From positions 1 to 64,000 of the forward strand of contig JBCCEF010000004.1 of the NCBI GenBank assembly GCA_039030395.1: a DNA stretch of 64,000 nt, given 5' to 3'. The translations under genes were made by a program, and so were the position numbers. Each line of letters starts with the position of its first letter. The first letter of the stretch is position 1. The DNA comes from Acidobacteriota bacterium. GTDB lineage: Bacteria > Acidobacteriota > Thermoanaerobaculia > Multivoradales > JBCCEF01. Shown here in pieces: positions 16,853 to 24,994 of the stretch. The notes beneath the pieces are model-generated. The model saw nothing but the letters and a program-made list of their open reading frames with translations, ran no database searches and was not told the origin of the DNA.

Positions 16853-18656
16853 TGGGACGGCGGTTCGCCGCCAACTCGCGCTTGCGCATGCGGATGGCCG
16901 ACGGCGTGACTTCCACCAGTTCGTCCTCGCGCACGAATTCGAGGGCCTGCTCCAGGTTGAGGCTGCGGGCTCCGGCCAGGCGCACCAGCTCATCGGAGGT
17001 CGAGGAGCGCATGTTGGTGAGCTTCTTCTCGCGGCAGATGTTGACGTCCAGATCGTTGTTCCGGACGTGCTCGCCGACGATCATGCCCTCATACACCTCC
17101 TGGCCGGGGGTGACGAACAGGGTGCCGCGAGGTTGGAGGTTCTCGATCGCATAGGCGGTGGTCTTGCCGGCGCGGTCCGCCACCAGGGAGCCGGTGGCGC
17201 GGTGGGCGAAGTCGCCTTGCCACTCATCCCAGCCGTCGAACAGGTGGTTCAGGATGCCGGTGCCGCGGGTCTCCGTGAGGAAATCCGAACGGAAGCCGAT
17301 CAGGCCGCGGGCGGGAATGCGAAATTCCAGCCGCACCCGGCCGGAGCCGTGGTTGATCATCTGCAGCATGCGGCCTTTGCGGGTGCCGGTCATCTGGGTG
17401 ACCGGGCCGATGAATTCCTCCGGGCAGTCGATGACCAGGTGTTCCATCGGCTCATGGGTCTTGCCGTCGATCTGCTTGATCAGAACCTGCGGCTTGCCGA
17501 CGGACAGCTCGAACCCTTCTCGGCGCATCATCTCGATCAGGATGGCGAGCTGCAGCTCGCCGCGGCCGGACACCTGGAAGGCCTCCGGCGAGTCCGTCGG
17601 GTCGATGCGCACGGCGGGGTTGATCATCGCTTCGTGCTCGAGCCGCTGGCGCAGCCGGCGGGAGGTCAGGTGCTTGCCGTCGCGGCCGGAGAGGGGTGAC
17701 GAATTGATGGTGAAGACCATCGAGAGGGTCGGTTCGTCGACCTGGATCAACGGCAGCGGCCGGGGGTCTTCGGGATCGGTGATGGTCTCACCGATGTTGA
17801 TGTCATCGAGGCCGGTCAAGGCGACGATGGCGCCGGCGCGGGCTTGCCTCGCCTCGACCCGGGCAAGACCGCTGTAGCCGTAGAGCATGGCGATGCGCCC
17901 CGGGATCTGCTGGCCGTTGTGTTTGCAGAGCAGCACCTCGGCACCTTTTTCGAGAGTGCCGTTGACTACTCGGCCGACGGCCAGGCGGCCGACGTAGTCG
18001 TCGTAGTCCAGGGTGGTGACCAACATCTGGAGCGGCATGTCGGTGTCGTAAGAGGGCGGCGGCACGGTGTGCACGATCTCCTCCAAGAGCGGTAGCAGGG
18101 TCGCGTCCTCGCCGTCCGGCTCGCGGCGCACGATGCCGTCTCGCGCGATGGCGTAGAGCACCGGAAACTGGAGCTGATCCTCGTCCGCGTCGAGATCGAT
18201 AAAGAGGTCGTAGATCTCGTCCAGCACCTCCGCCGGCCGCGCATCGGCGCGGTCGATCTTGTTGACCACCACGATCGGCGGCAGGCCGGCCTCGAGGGCC
18301 TTGCGCAGCACGAAGCGAGTCTGCGGCAGCGGCCCTTCGCTGGCATCGACCAGCAGCAGCACCCCGTCGACCATTTTGAGAATGCGCTCCACCTCGCCAC
18401 CGAAGTCGGCGTGGCCGGGGGTGTCGACGATATTGATGTGGGTGTTGCCGAACTGGATGGCCGTGTTCTTGGCCATGATGGTGATGCCGCGCTCGCGCTC
18501 CAGATCGATGGAGTCCATCACCCGCTCGGCCACCTCCTGGTTGTCCCGGAAGGTGCCGCTTTGCCACAGGAGGGCATCGACCAGGGTGGTCTTGCCGTGA
18601 TCGACGTGGGCGATGATCGCCAGATTGCGTATGTCGTCTCGGGTCGCGAGGGTCAT
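16848..18656 (-). CDS. typA: Ribosome-associated GTPase TypA/BipA
   Basis: 602 residues, full length. The G-domain motifs are HVDHGKTTL (G1), RGITI (G2), DTPGHADFG (G3), NKIDRADA (G4) and the usual G5 region. EF-G-like domains III and V follow, with the BipA-specific C-terminus ([35 protein letters not shown]). It acts as a translational GTPase on the 70S ribosome during stress and 50S assembly. GGAAGG 7 nt before the ATG supports the start. A good promoter lies about 70 nt upstream. The stop codon lies inside the terminal hairpin of repeat copy 4, which may serve as its terminator. Confidence 0.97.
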   Translation of the reverse strand: MTLATRDDIRNLAIIAHVDHGKTTLVDALLWQSGTFRDNQEVAERVMDSIDLERERGITIMAKNTAIQFGNTHINIVDTPGHADFGGEVERILKMVDGVLLLVDASEGPLPQTRFVLRKALEAGLPPIVVVNKIDRADARPAEVLDEIYDLFIDLDADEDQLQFPVLYAIARDGIVRREPDGEDATLLPLLEEIVHTVPPPSYDTDMPLQMLVTTLDYDDYVGRLAVGRVVNGTLEKGAEVLLCKHNGQQIPGRIAMLYGYSGLARVEARQARAGAIVALTGLDDINIGETITDPEDPRPLPLIQVDEPTLSMVFTINSSPLSGRDGKHLTSRRLRQRLEHEAMINPAVRIDPTDSPEAFQVSGRGELQLAILIEMMRREGFELSVGKPQVLIKQIDGKTHEPMEHLVIDCPEEFIGPVTQMTGTRKGRMLQMINHGSGRVRLEFRIPARGLIGFRSDFLTETRGTGILNHLFDGWDEWQGDFAHRATGSLVADRAGKTTAYAIENLQPRGTLFVTPGQEVYEGMIVGEHVRNNDLDVNICREKKLTNMRSSTSDELVRLAGARSLNLEQALEFVREDELVEVTPSAIRMRKRELAANRRPK

Positions 18657-18727
18657 CGCTCGGTCCTTCCAACGGGGATTTGTCGAGGAATCAGCGGGCG
18701 AGGCGCGTCCGGCGCCTCGGACAGCGG

Positions 18728-18756
18728 AAGCTAGCAGACTGCCGGTGCAGTGGCAA
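18728..18756 (-). promoter_or_regulatory. Promoter for typA
   Basis: On the minus strand, TTGCCA (18756-18751), a 17-nt spacer and TAGCTT (18733-18728), with TGC directly before the -10 (extended -10). The same TTGCCA-17-TANNCT layout precedes the aminotransferase gene. Confidence 0.6.
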
Positions 18757-18764
18757 GAATGCCC

Positions 18765-19151
18765 TCAGGAATTCCCGTCCGTGAAGGCCCGCGCCAGGCC
18801 GGCGAGGCGCTTGCGGTTGACTCCCAGGTCCGAGTACCCGGTGCGCGAGGCGGAGCGAAAGTGAATGGCCTGCTCGCCGGGCAAAATCTCCAGTTCCAGA
18901 TCGTCGACGAAGCGGAGCAGCGCCGACCGCACCTCCGCCCGCAGGTAAAAGCCCTCGCCGGGCGTCGCTTCTTGTTCGACGATCTCGGTACGTGGCAGGG
19001 CGGCGACGAGGGCCTTGATGCGGTCCCAGGCGTCCATTGCCGGGCCGTCGAAGGGCAGAGGATCGATCCGCTGCTTCGCGCTGCGCGGGGTGCGGCTGGT
19101 CACGCAGTTCGGAGATCGGCGGCAGGGCTTGAGGCGGGTCGCTTGGGACAT
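18765..19151 (-). CDS. DUF1499 family protein
   Basis: 128 residues matching DUF1499: the N-terminal signature PCRRSPNCVTSRTPR, an IDPLPFDGPAMDAWDRIKALV segment and the C-terminal DDLELEILPGEQAIHFRSASRTGYSDLGVNRKRL region, with the invariant RS-R-GYSD motif. No signal peptide or membrane segment is present. The biochemical role of the family is unknown. It lies upstream of typA on the same strand, 108 bp away, but typA has its own promoter in that gap. It is divergent from the aminotransferase gene. Confidence 0.83.
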   Translation of the reverse strand: MSQATRLKPCRRSPNCVTSRTPRSAKQRIDPLPFDGPAMDAWDRIKALVAALPRTEIVEQEATPGEGFYLRAEVRSALLRFVDDLELEILPGEQAIHFRSASRTGYSDLGVNRKRLAGLARAFTDGNS

Positions 19152-19247
19152 GGCGGATCGGCCTTGGTCCAATCGGCGATTGCGCCGAGAGGCGAGGTAT
19201 CTCAGGATACCCCTTTCGGTCCGCGTCCGCCTACGCGTGAGGTCGTC

Positions 19248-19276
19248 TTGCCAGCGGCCGAGCACGCCCGTATGCT
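19248..19276 (+). promoter_or_regulatory. Promoter for aminotransferase gene
   Basis: TTGCCA (19248-19253), an exact 17-nt spacer and TATGCT (19271-19276). The predicted start lies near 19283, giving a leader of about 37 nt that contains GGAGGAA before the ATG. Confidence 0.6.
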
Positions 19277-19319
19277 CCCGGAATCTTTGTGACCGGAATG
19301 CTTCGGAGGAACTTCGCCC

Positions 19320-20633
19320 ATGGCCCAAATCGCCACATCTCACGCCATTTCACCGGCCGCCCGGGAGATCAATGATGCTTTGCCGGTGCCGCTGGCGGCC
19401 TGTCTGTCGCCCCTCGGCCGGCGCTCGGTGTATCCGAAGGGCATTCCGTTCCAGGCCGGCGAAGCCCGCGGCAAGACCTACAACGGCACCATCGGCCAGA
19501 TCACCGACGGTGCCGGCGGCGCCCTACCGCTGCCTTCCCTAGCGGCGGCGGTGTCGGGGCTCGAAGAGGATTTGCGGGACCGAGCGGTACTCTACTCGCC
19601 GATTGACGGGCTGCCGGAACTGCGCCGCGCCTGGCGCGGGTGGCAGCGGCGCGAGATCGACTCCGCTGTGCCGTCGAGCACACCGATCGTCACCCTGGGA
19701 TTGAGCCACGGCCTCTCCCTGGCGGCGGATCTGTTCACCGGCGAGGGCACCGCCGTCGCCGTGGCGGAGCCCTTCTGGGGCAACTATCGGCAAACCTTCT
19801 CGACCCGCACCGGCGCCCGGCTGGTGACCGCTCCGGCCTACCGCGACGGAGTCTTCGATGCCGCGGCTCCGGTCAAAGCACTGTCCGGTCTGACCGCCGC
19901 CGAGCCGGCGGTGGTCATCGTCAATTTCCCGTCTAACCCCGGCGGCTATTCGCCGACCGACGACGAGCGTCTGGAGTTGATCGCGGCGCTCACCGCCGAG
20001 GCGGAGACGCGGCCGCTGGCGGTGCTGTGCGACGACGCCTATGCCGGCCTGGTCTACAGCGACCGCATCTGCCGCCGCTCGCTGTTCTGGGATCTCATCG
20101 GAATCCATCCGAACCTCACGCCGATCAAGGTCGACGGCGCCACCAAGGAACTGTCCTTTTTCGGCGGCCGGGTGGGTTTTCTCACCTTTCCCTTCGAGCC
20201 CGAATCGCCGGCCGCGGCGGCCCTCGAAAGCAAGGTCAAGTGCCTGCTGCGGGCGACCGTCGGATCCCCCGTGGCGGCGAGCCAGGCGGCGGTGCTGAGC
20301 GTCCTCGGCTCGCCGCGGGTGGCGAAGGAGGTGGAAGAGGTTCGCGCACTGTTGGCCGAGCGCGCCGGGGTTCTCGCCGCGGCGCTTGAACTCTGCGACC
20401 GTTCGGTGGTGCGGCCGCTGCCTTTCAACAGCGGTTGCTTCGCGCTGGTCGAGCTGCCGGAGGGAGTCGATGCGGAAGAGGTGCGGCGGCACCTGCTGGC
20501 GACCGCCGACACGGGGTTGATTTCGGTAGGCGAGCGTTTCCTTCGCCTCGCCTTCTGTTCCGTCGCCGTCGCTGCCCTGCCGGAGTTGGTGCGCCGGATG
20601 GAGGCTGGCGTGGCCGCCGTGGCCGGTCGCTGA
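19320..20633 (+). CDS. PLP-dependent class I/II aminotransferase
   Basis: 437 residues with the fold-type I layout. A conserved N-terminal GTIGQITDG segment leads to LGLSHGLSLAADL near the cofactor phosphate site, followed by VNFPSNPGGYSPT (the substrate- and PLP-binding Asn/Pro), DDAYAGLVY (Asp and Tyr contacting PLP) and DGATKELSFFGGRVGF containing the Schiff-base lysine. It transfers an amino group from an amino acid to a 2-oxo acid; the sequence resembles broad-specificity aspartate/aromatic enzymes and no substrate can be assigned. GGAGGAA upstream supports the start. It is monocistronic and convergent with the dehydrogenase gene. Confidence 0.87.
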   Translation: MAQIATSHAISPAAREINDALPVPLAACLSPLGRRSVYPKGIPFQAGEARGKTYNGTIGQITDGAGGALPLPSLAAAVSGLEEDLRDRAVLYSPIDGLPELRRAWRGWQRREIDSAVPSSTPIVTLGLSHGLSLAADLFTGEGTAVAVAEPFWGNYRQTFSTRTGARLVTAPAYRDGVFDAAAPVKALSGLTAAEPAVVIVNFPSNPGGYSPTDDERLELIAALTAEAETRPLAVLCDDAYAGLVYSDRICRRSLFWDLIGIHPNLTPIKVDGATKELSFFGGRVGFLTFPFEPESPAAAALESKVKCLLRATVGSPVAASQAAVLSVLGSPRVAKEVEEVRALLAERAGVLAAALELCDRSVVRPLPFNSGCFALVELPEGVDAEEVRRHLLATADTGLISVGERFLRLAFCSVAVAALPELVRRMEAGVAAVAGR

Positions 20634-20661
20634 GGGTTCCGCCGTGGCTGGTCGCTAGGGG

Positions 20662-21549
20662 TTACATTCTGCGGCCGTTCTCATCGTACTCATAGACTCC
20701 CCGGCCGACCTTGCGCCCGAGGCGGCCGGCCTTGACGTGCTGCTCGAGCAGCACGTTCGGCCGGTAGGTTTCGCCGAGGGTGCGGTGCAGGTGCTGGAGA
20801 ATCGAGAAGCGCACGTCCAGGCCCACCAGGTCGACCATCTCGAACGGCCCCATCGGGTGGTTCAGGCCGAGCTTCAGGGCGGTGTCGATGTCCCCCGCCG
20901 AGGCGACACCCTCCTGCAGCATGCGGAAGGCCTCGTTGCCGATCAAAGCGTTGATCCGGGAGGTCACGAAGCCCGGCGCTTCGTTGACGGTCACCACCGT
21001 CTTGCCCATCCGCTCGGCGACGGCCTTGAGCAGGTCGAGGGTGTCTTCCGAGGTCTCGAGGCCGCGTACCAACTCGATCAGCCGCATCAGGTGGACCGGA
21101 TTGAAGAAGTGCATGCCGGCGAAGCGCTCCGGCCGGCCGGAAGCCGCCGCCATTTCGGTGATGGAGAGGCCTGAGGTGTTGCTGGCGAAGGTGGCCGCCG
21201 CCGGGGCGTGCTCGTCGCACTGGGTGAACAACTCCACTTTCAGCTCCATGGACTCCGGCGCCGCCTCGATCACCAAATCCGTTTCGGCGACGGCGGCGGG
21301 GAGGTCGCTGGTGGTGGCGAGGCGGCCGAGGGCCGCCTCGGCGGCGGCCGCTTCCACTTTGCCCAGTTCCACCCCCTTGGCGAAGTTCTTCTCGATGCGC
21401 TGGCGCGCTCGCTCCAGGGCCTCCCGGTGGGGGTCATAGAGGGCCGTGGAGTAGCCGCCGAGGGCCGACACGTGGGCGACCCCTAAGCCCATGGTGCCGG
21501 CGCCGAGAACGGCGATGTTCTGGACGGATTCAGACGTGGTCGAGCTCAT
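20662..21549 (-). CDS. 3-hydroxyacyl-CoA dehydrogenase (NAD-dependent)
   Basis: 295 residues, the usual size of stand-alone Hbd/PaaH enzymes. The Rossmann motif is VLGAGTMGLGVAH. The catalytic histidine is in GMHFFNPVHLMRLIELV, with the partner glutamate in the same segment, and the C-terminal domain has PGFVTSRINALIGNEAF and LGLNHPMGPFEMVDLVGLD. It oxidises (S)-3-hydroxyacyl-CoA to 3-oxoacyl-CoA in beta-oxidation or, in reverse, in butanoate-type synthesis. No thiolase or enoyl-CoA hydratase is nearby. It follows the ferritin-like gene by 94 bp on the same strand, and the two are probably co-transcribed. Confidence 0.93.
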   Translation of the reverse strand: MSSTTSESVQNIAVLGAGTMGLGVAHVSALGGYSTALYDPHREALERARQRIEKNFAKGVELGKVEAAAAEAALGRLATTSDLPAAVAETDLVIEAAPESMELKVELFTQCDEHAPAAATFASNTSGLSITEMAAASGRPERFAGMHFFNPVHLMRLIELVRGLETSEDTLDLLKAVAERMGKTVVTVNEAPGFVTSRINALIGNEAFRMLQEGVASAGDIDTALKLGLNHPMGPFEMVDLVGLDVRFSILQHLHRTLGETYRPNVLLEQHVKAGRLGRKVGRGVYEYDENGRRM

Positions 21550-21643
21550 CGGGTGATCTCCTCCCGCCGGACTTCACCGGCCTGGGGGGCGCTTTGGAAT
21601 GGTTGATCGTAGGGTCAGGAAGTCGAAGACTCTCGGCCCAGAG

Positions 21644-22315
21644 TCAGGACATCGGCACGTGCGGCAGTCCCTGGTTTTTCTCTGCCAGGAGCCGCAACTC
21701 GTCGGCGATCGCCAGGGCCGTGCGAGCCGCGTTGGCGGCGAGTTCCTGCTTCTCTGCCGTGTCGCAGAGGTTGGCCAGAACGTCCGCCGCCAGATGGTGG
21801 TGGCGAACCTCCTCCGGCTGGATGGTCTCGGCATACAGGCGCGCCGTCTCTTCGTCGCCGATGGAGCGGCAGAAGGCGATGAACTGCGCGTTGCGGATCT
21901 CCGCGACGGCCTCACCGGCGAAGGGGCCGGCGGCGATGCGCTCCACGGTCCGGCGCAGTGGCCGCAGGTACTGGTAGAGCGCACTGTGGCCGCCAGCGAA
22001 GGGGTCGAAGTCGCTCAGGTCATCGCCCAGTTCTTCGAGGCGGCGGCTGATCAACGCGTAGTGCTTCATCTCGTCGCCGCACTGATGGGCGAGGACCAGT
22101 TTGGCTTCCACTTCCGGGGTCGAGGGCATCCAGTAGGCGGCGATCTCGCTCGCTTCGAGTTCGCTGGTCAGGGCGAGGCGCAGTAGCGTCTTCACCTCCA
22201 CCTGGCCCTCGGACTCGGATTCGAGGGTTTCGGTGTCGCCGAGTTGGTCGAAGAGGTGTCGCATCTCCTCTTGAAGTTGGGCGACGAAATCTTTGCCGGT
22301 CAGGACGCCGGTCAT
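21644..22315 (-). CDS. Ferritin-like diiron-type protein
   Basis: 223 residues, all helical. Two ExxH motifs typical of diiron four-helix bundles are present (DEMKHYAL around 81-88 and PEEVRHHHLA around 167-175). Additional glutamates are in SELEASEIAAYW (52-57) and FAGEAVAEI (135-139), so a complete diiron ligand set is plausible. Similar proteins include PaaA/PaaC-like and DUF455-like ferritin-like families; the exact reaction is not clear. GGAGGAG 9 nt before the chosen ATG fixes the start. It is first in a probable two-gene operon with the hydroxyacyl-CoA dehydrogenase, hinting at an oxidative step on acyl or aromatic CoA substrates, but the evidence is contextual only. Confidence 0.65.
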   Translation of the reverse strand: MTGVLTGKDFVAQLQEEMRHLFDQLGDTETLESESEGQVEVKTLLRLALTSELEASEIAAYWMPSTPEVEAKLVLAHQCGDEMKHYALISRRLEELGDDLSDFDPFAGGHSALYQYLRPLRRTVERIAAGPFAGEAVAEIRNAQFIAFCRSIGDEETARLYAETIQPEEVRHHHLAADVLANLCDTAEKQELAANAARTALAIADELRLLAEKNQGLPHVPMS

Positions 22316-22849
22316 GTCTAGATCTCCTCCAAAGTGGTGGCTGAAAATGCCGTGGCTCGACTCGTCGATCGCAGTATAACGCCGGCCTGGATGAGCATCG
22401 GGAACGGCCCTGGACACCGCTCGGATCTACCGCCGGTCCCGCCGGTCCTCTAATGTTGCCGGAAATGAGGCGAAAAATCCAAATTTCTCTATAATCTGAT
22501 CCAGAATCGTCTAAACACCTGACCTGTAGTAAGTTCTGGGTACATCCATGGGTATATGTGGAGTTCCAAACGCTTAAAAATCTCGCCCTGATTTTCTTTT
22601 ATTCTGGAAAAGCGGTTGCAAAAGCGTATAATAACGGAGAGATGGGTTGGAGCTGCTCAGGTTCCACCCTCTTACGCCGGAAGCCTCGGAGAGGGGAAAG
22701 GCCCTTTCGGAGGTAGGCGCGGGGCGCGTCGGGCCGGCGTTGGCAGCGAGTTTCGCTTTGAGGTGACCTGGTCTCGCGGAGTTCTTTTGTGGACCGGAAG
22801 CTTGCGGAAGCGGAGGAAATCTAATTTTTACCGAGTGAGGGCTAATGTC
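22316..22849. promoter_or_regulatory. 534-bp divergent intergenic region upstream of arsR-type gene
   Basis: This is the longest gene-free stretch in the window. The part around 22450-22640 is clearly AT-richer than its surroundings and holds two TATAAT hexamers on the plus strand (22491-22496 and 22627-22632); no good -35 is seen for either. If 22627-22632 is used, the ArsR-type mRNA has a leader of about 210 nt, which includes a hairpin around 22690-22715 (AAGGCCC/CGGAGG region). No coding frame here looks real. Confidence 0.4.
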
Positions 22850-23176
22850 ATGGTGAGTGAAGAACTAGCGCATATCCGGCAGAGTCTCGAAGTTACCCCC
22901 GACATCGAAGAGGCCGCGGAGCTGATGAACCTGGCGGGCAATTCGACCCGTTTGAAGCTCCTCTATCTGCTCGACAACATGAAAGAGCTGTGCGTCTGCG
23001 ACCTCGCAGATCTGCTGGGCGTTTCCGTCTCGGCCGTCTCCCAGCACCTGTCGAAGCTGAAGGCCTACGGCTTGGTGGCTCCGCGTCGCGACGCGCAGAC
23101 CATCTACTACCGCCTGACGGAGCACGTCTTCAACACCAAGCTGCGGGAGAACTTCTTCAAGCAGTTCCAGGTGTAG
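22850..23176 (+). CDS. ArsR/SmtB-family metalloregulatory repressor
   Basis: 108 residues with a winged-helix ArsR domain. Helix 3 contains ELCVCDLADLL, the vicinal-cysteine motif that binds As(III)/Sb(III) in E. coli-type ArsR. The recognition helix follows (VSVSAVSQHLSKLKAYGLV), then the wing (RRDAQTIYYRL). It is predicted to bind operator DNA as a dimer and release it when the thiols bind metalloid or soft metal. The ATG chosen excludes an in-frame upstream extension that lacks family similarity. No ars transport or reductase gene is adjacent, so its targets are elsewhere or are its own leader. A strong terminator follows. Confidence 0.92.
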   Translation: MVSEELAHIRQSLEVTPDIEEAAELMNLAGNSTRLKLLYLLDNMKELCVCDLADLLGVSVSAVSQHLSKLKAYGLVAPRRDAQTIYYRLTEHVFNTKLRENFFKQFQV

Positions 23177-23222
23177 GGCGTTTCGCCGTATCGAGCCTCG
23201 ACCCCGGGTCGGGCTCCTCAAG

Positions 23223-23257
23223 GACCCGGAAGAAATTCCGGGTCTTTTGTTGTTTTT
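23223..23257 (+). terminator. Rho-independent terminator after arsR-type gene
   Basis: A perfect 9-bp stem GACCCGGAA/TTCCGGGTC with a GAAA tetraloop is followed by TTTTGTTGTTTTT. Confidence 0.92.
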
Positions 23258-23355
23258 GGCGGGCGCGAGTTAGAATCGGCGCCCATTCAAAAGCAAGTCA
23301 CAGCGGCGATGTTGCCGTGGACGACCCAAAGGTGCGGAAGTAGCCCGAGGACGGA

Positions 23356-24078
23356 TTGAAAGTGACAGAAAATCAGCGGCCGAAGTTCACCTATCTGGGC
23401 CATTCCACGGTACGACTCGATCTGTCCGGCGGTGAGGTGGTTTTGATCGATCCTTGGATCGCAGGCAACCCAGCCTGCCCCGAGAACTGCCGGTCCTTCG
23501 AGCGCCTGGATGCCATGCTCATCACCCACGGCCATTTCGACCACATGGCCGATGCCGTCGCGCTGGCGAAGCAGCACTCGCCGCGGGCGGTGGTGGCGAA
23601 TTTCGAGATCTGTCAGTGGCTGGAGGGCCAGGGCGTCGACAACTGCGAGGCGATGAACACCGGTGGCTCGGTGGAGGTCTTCGACCTCAAGGTCACGATG
23701 GTGCGGGCCGACCATTCCTCAGGCATTTCCGCCGGCGACAAGATCGTCAGCGGCGGCGCTCCGAGCGGTTACCTGGTGACAATGCCGAGCGGCTATACCT
23801 TCTACCACGCGGGCGATACGGCGCTCTTTTCGGATATGCAGTTGATCGGCGAGATGTATCGCCCCCAGCTCGCGTTCTTGCCGATTGGCGACCGCTTCAC
23901 GATGGATCCCTCGGCGGCGGCTCGCGCCTGCCGGTTCCTCGGCGTGCGCGAAGCGGTGCCCATTCACTGGGGTACCTTCCCGCTTTTGACCGGCACGCCG
24001 CAGGAGTTCGAGCGGGTGGTGGGCAGTCAAGGGATCAACTGCCGCATCGTGACCCTCAATCCCGGTGACAGTTACTGA
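23356..24078 (+). CDS. UPF0173 metal-dependent hydrolase (metallo-beta-lactamase fold)
   Basis: 240 residues matching the UPF0173/YtkL-like branch of the metallo-beta-lactamase superfamily. Key features are YLGHSTVRLD and DPW near the N-terminus, the dinuclear metal motif ITHGHFDHMADA (HxHxDH), a later His in RADHSSG, Asp in FYHAGDTALF and His in VPIHWGTFP. It is a cytoplasmic hydrolase of unknown substrate. The start is a TTG spaced 5 nt from GAGG; a GTG two codons later is the alternative. It is flanked by a terminator upstream and a hairpin (about 24081-24114) downstream. Confidence 0.9.
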   Translation: MKVTENQRPKFTYLGHSTVRLDLSGGEVVLIDPWIAGNPACPENCRSFERLDAMLITHGHFDHMADAVALAKQHSPRAVVANFEICQWLEGQGVDNCEAMNTGGSVEVFDLKVTMVRADHSSGISAGDKIVSGGAPSGYLVTMPSGYTFYHAGDTALFSDMQLIGEMYRPQLAFLPIGDRFTMDPSAAARACRFLGVREAVPIHWGTFPLLTGTPQEFERVVGSQGINCRIVTLNPGDSY

Positions 24079-24278
24079 CCGCTTCCGCCGTTCGTCTGAC
24101 GGCGGTACGGAAGCGCACTCACGCTTTGTGACGTTCCAAGAATTGCTATCGGAATTTGGCTATGATGGGCGAATCCCTTTGCCGGCGCCCGGTGGGCGCG
24201 GGCGGGCGTTTCGCGGCATCGGCTTTCGCTCCGCGGACGCCCGCGGAATACCTGAACGCATGAACAGGAGAATGAAAA

Positions 24279-24824
24279 ATCGCTAGACCCAAAGGACCCC
24301 GTGTCAATCATCAGATCCGCAAGAGCCCCGTTCGGCTGATCGACGCCGACGGCAGTCAGGTGGGCATCGTCGACCTCGACGATGCACGGCGGCGAGCTCA
24401 AGATCAAGGCCTCGACCTGGTCGAGGTGGGAGCGGAAGCGGATCCTCCCGTCGTCCGAATCCTCGATTGGGGAAAGGCGCGCTACGAGAAGCAGAAGCGG
24501 GACCGCGAGGCGCGCAAGAAGACCCACACCATCGAGGTCAAGGAAGTCAAGTACCGGCCGACGATCGATGTTCATGACCGGGACCGCAAGACGGAGCGCG
24601 CCCGCAAGTTCCTATTGAAGGGCAACAAGGTCAAGGTGACGGTGTTCTTCCGCTACCGGCAGATGCGTCGGCCGGAGTTGGGCAAAGAGATCCTCGACAA
24701 GGTGACCGAGGATCTGGCCGATGTCGGCAGCGTCGAGTTCCGCACCCGCGGAATGGAAGGCCGGACCATGAACATGATCATGGTGCCGATCGAGCAGACC
24801 GAGACCTCGAAGGCCGCCAGCTAG
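24279..24824 (+). CDS. infC: Translation initiation factor IF-3, apparent AUC start
   Basis: 181 residues if started at ATC 24279. The family N-terminus is present (ARPKGPRVNHQIRKSPVRLI, then DADGSQVGIV). So are the linker (KARYEKQKRDREARKK) and the C-terminal domain (KGNKVKVTVFFRYRQMRRPELGKEI, MEGRTMNMIMVP). The in-frame codon just before is a stop (TGA at 24273) followed by AAA, and no ATG, GTG or TTG occurs before codon 28, so a canonical start would delete the conserved N-terminus. AGGAG lies 8 nt before the ATC. IF-3 discriminates against non-AUG starts and represses its own mRNA through such codons (AUU in E. coli). The usual rpmI-rplT partners do not follow; repeat copy 5 does. Confidence 0.95.
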   Translation: MARPKGPRVNHQIRKSPVRLIDADGSQVGIVDLDDARRRAQDQGLDLVEVGAEADPPVVRILDWGKARYEKQKRDREARKKTHTIEVKEVKYRPTIDVHDRDRKTERARKFLLKGNKVKVTVFFRYRQMRRPELGKEILDKVTEDLADVGSVEFRTRGMEGRTMNMIMVPIEQTETSKAAS

Positions 24825-24825
24825 C

Positions 24826-24985
24826 CCACTGCATGAAGATCCGCTTCGCGGATGTTTCCGGCAGTTGTCCAGCTGCTCGTTTCCGGGGGTGGGGCTGGGC
24901 CGGGCCGCGCAGGCGCCCCCTCAGCCGAAAGAATGTCTTTTCGGCTTCACCCCATCCTCGGCAGCTTCGCTGCCGCCTCGCCCAT
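24826..24985 (-). repeat. Dispersed structured repeat, copy 5
   Basis: In minus orientation the core 24985-24911 reads GGGCGAGGCGGC, a GCAGC-GAA-GCTGC hairpin, GAGGATGGGGTGA, a variable hairpin AGCCGAAAAGA/TCTTTCGGCT, then GAGGGGGCGCC. The CTAG-type outer hairpin is replaced by small stems (CCGC-TTC-GCGG and GCAG/CTGC) between the infC stop codon and the core. It lies between the convergent infC and ABC-permease genes. Confidence 0.65.
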
Positions 24986-24994
24986 TGGGCTAGG

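Noticed and set aside
22616-22849. In-frame N-terminal extension of the ArsR-type protein
   Set aside because: The extra 78 residues have no family similarity, and the region contains the likely promoter and leader.
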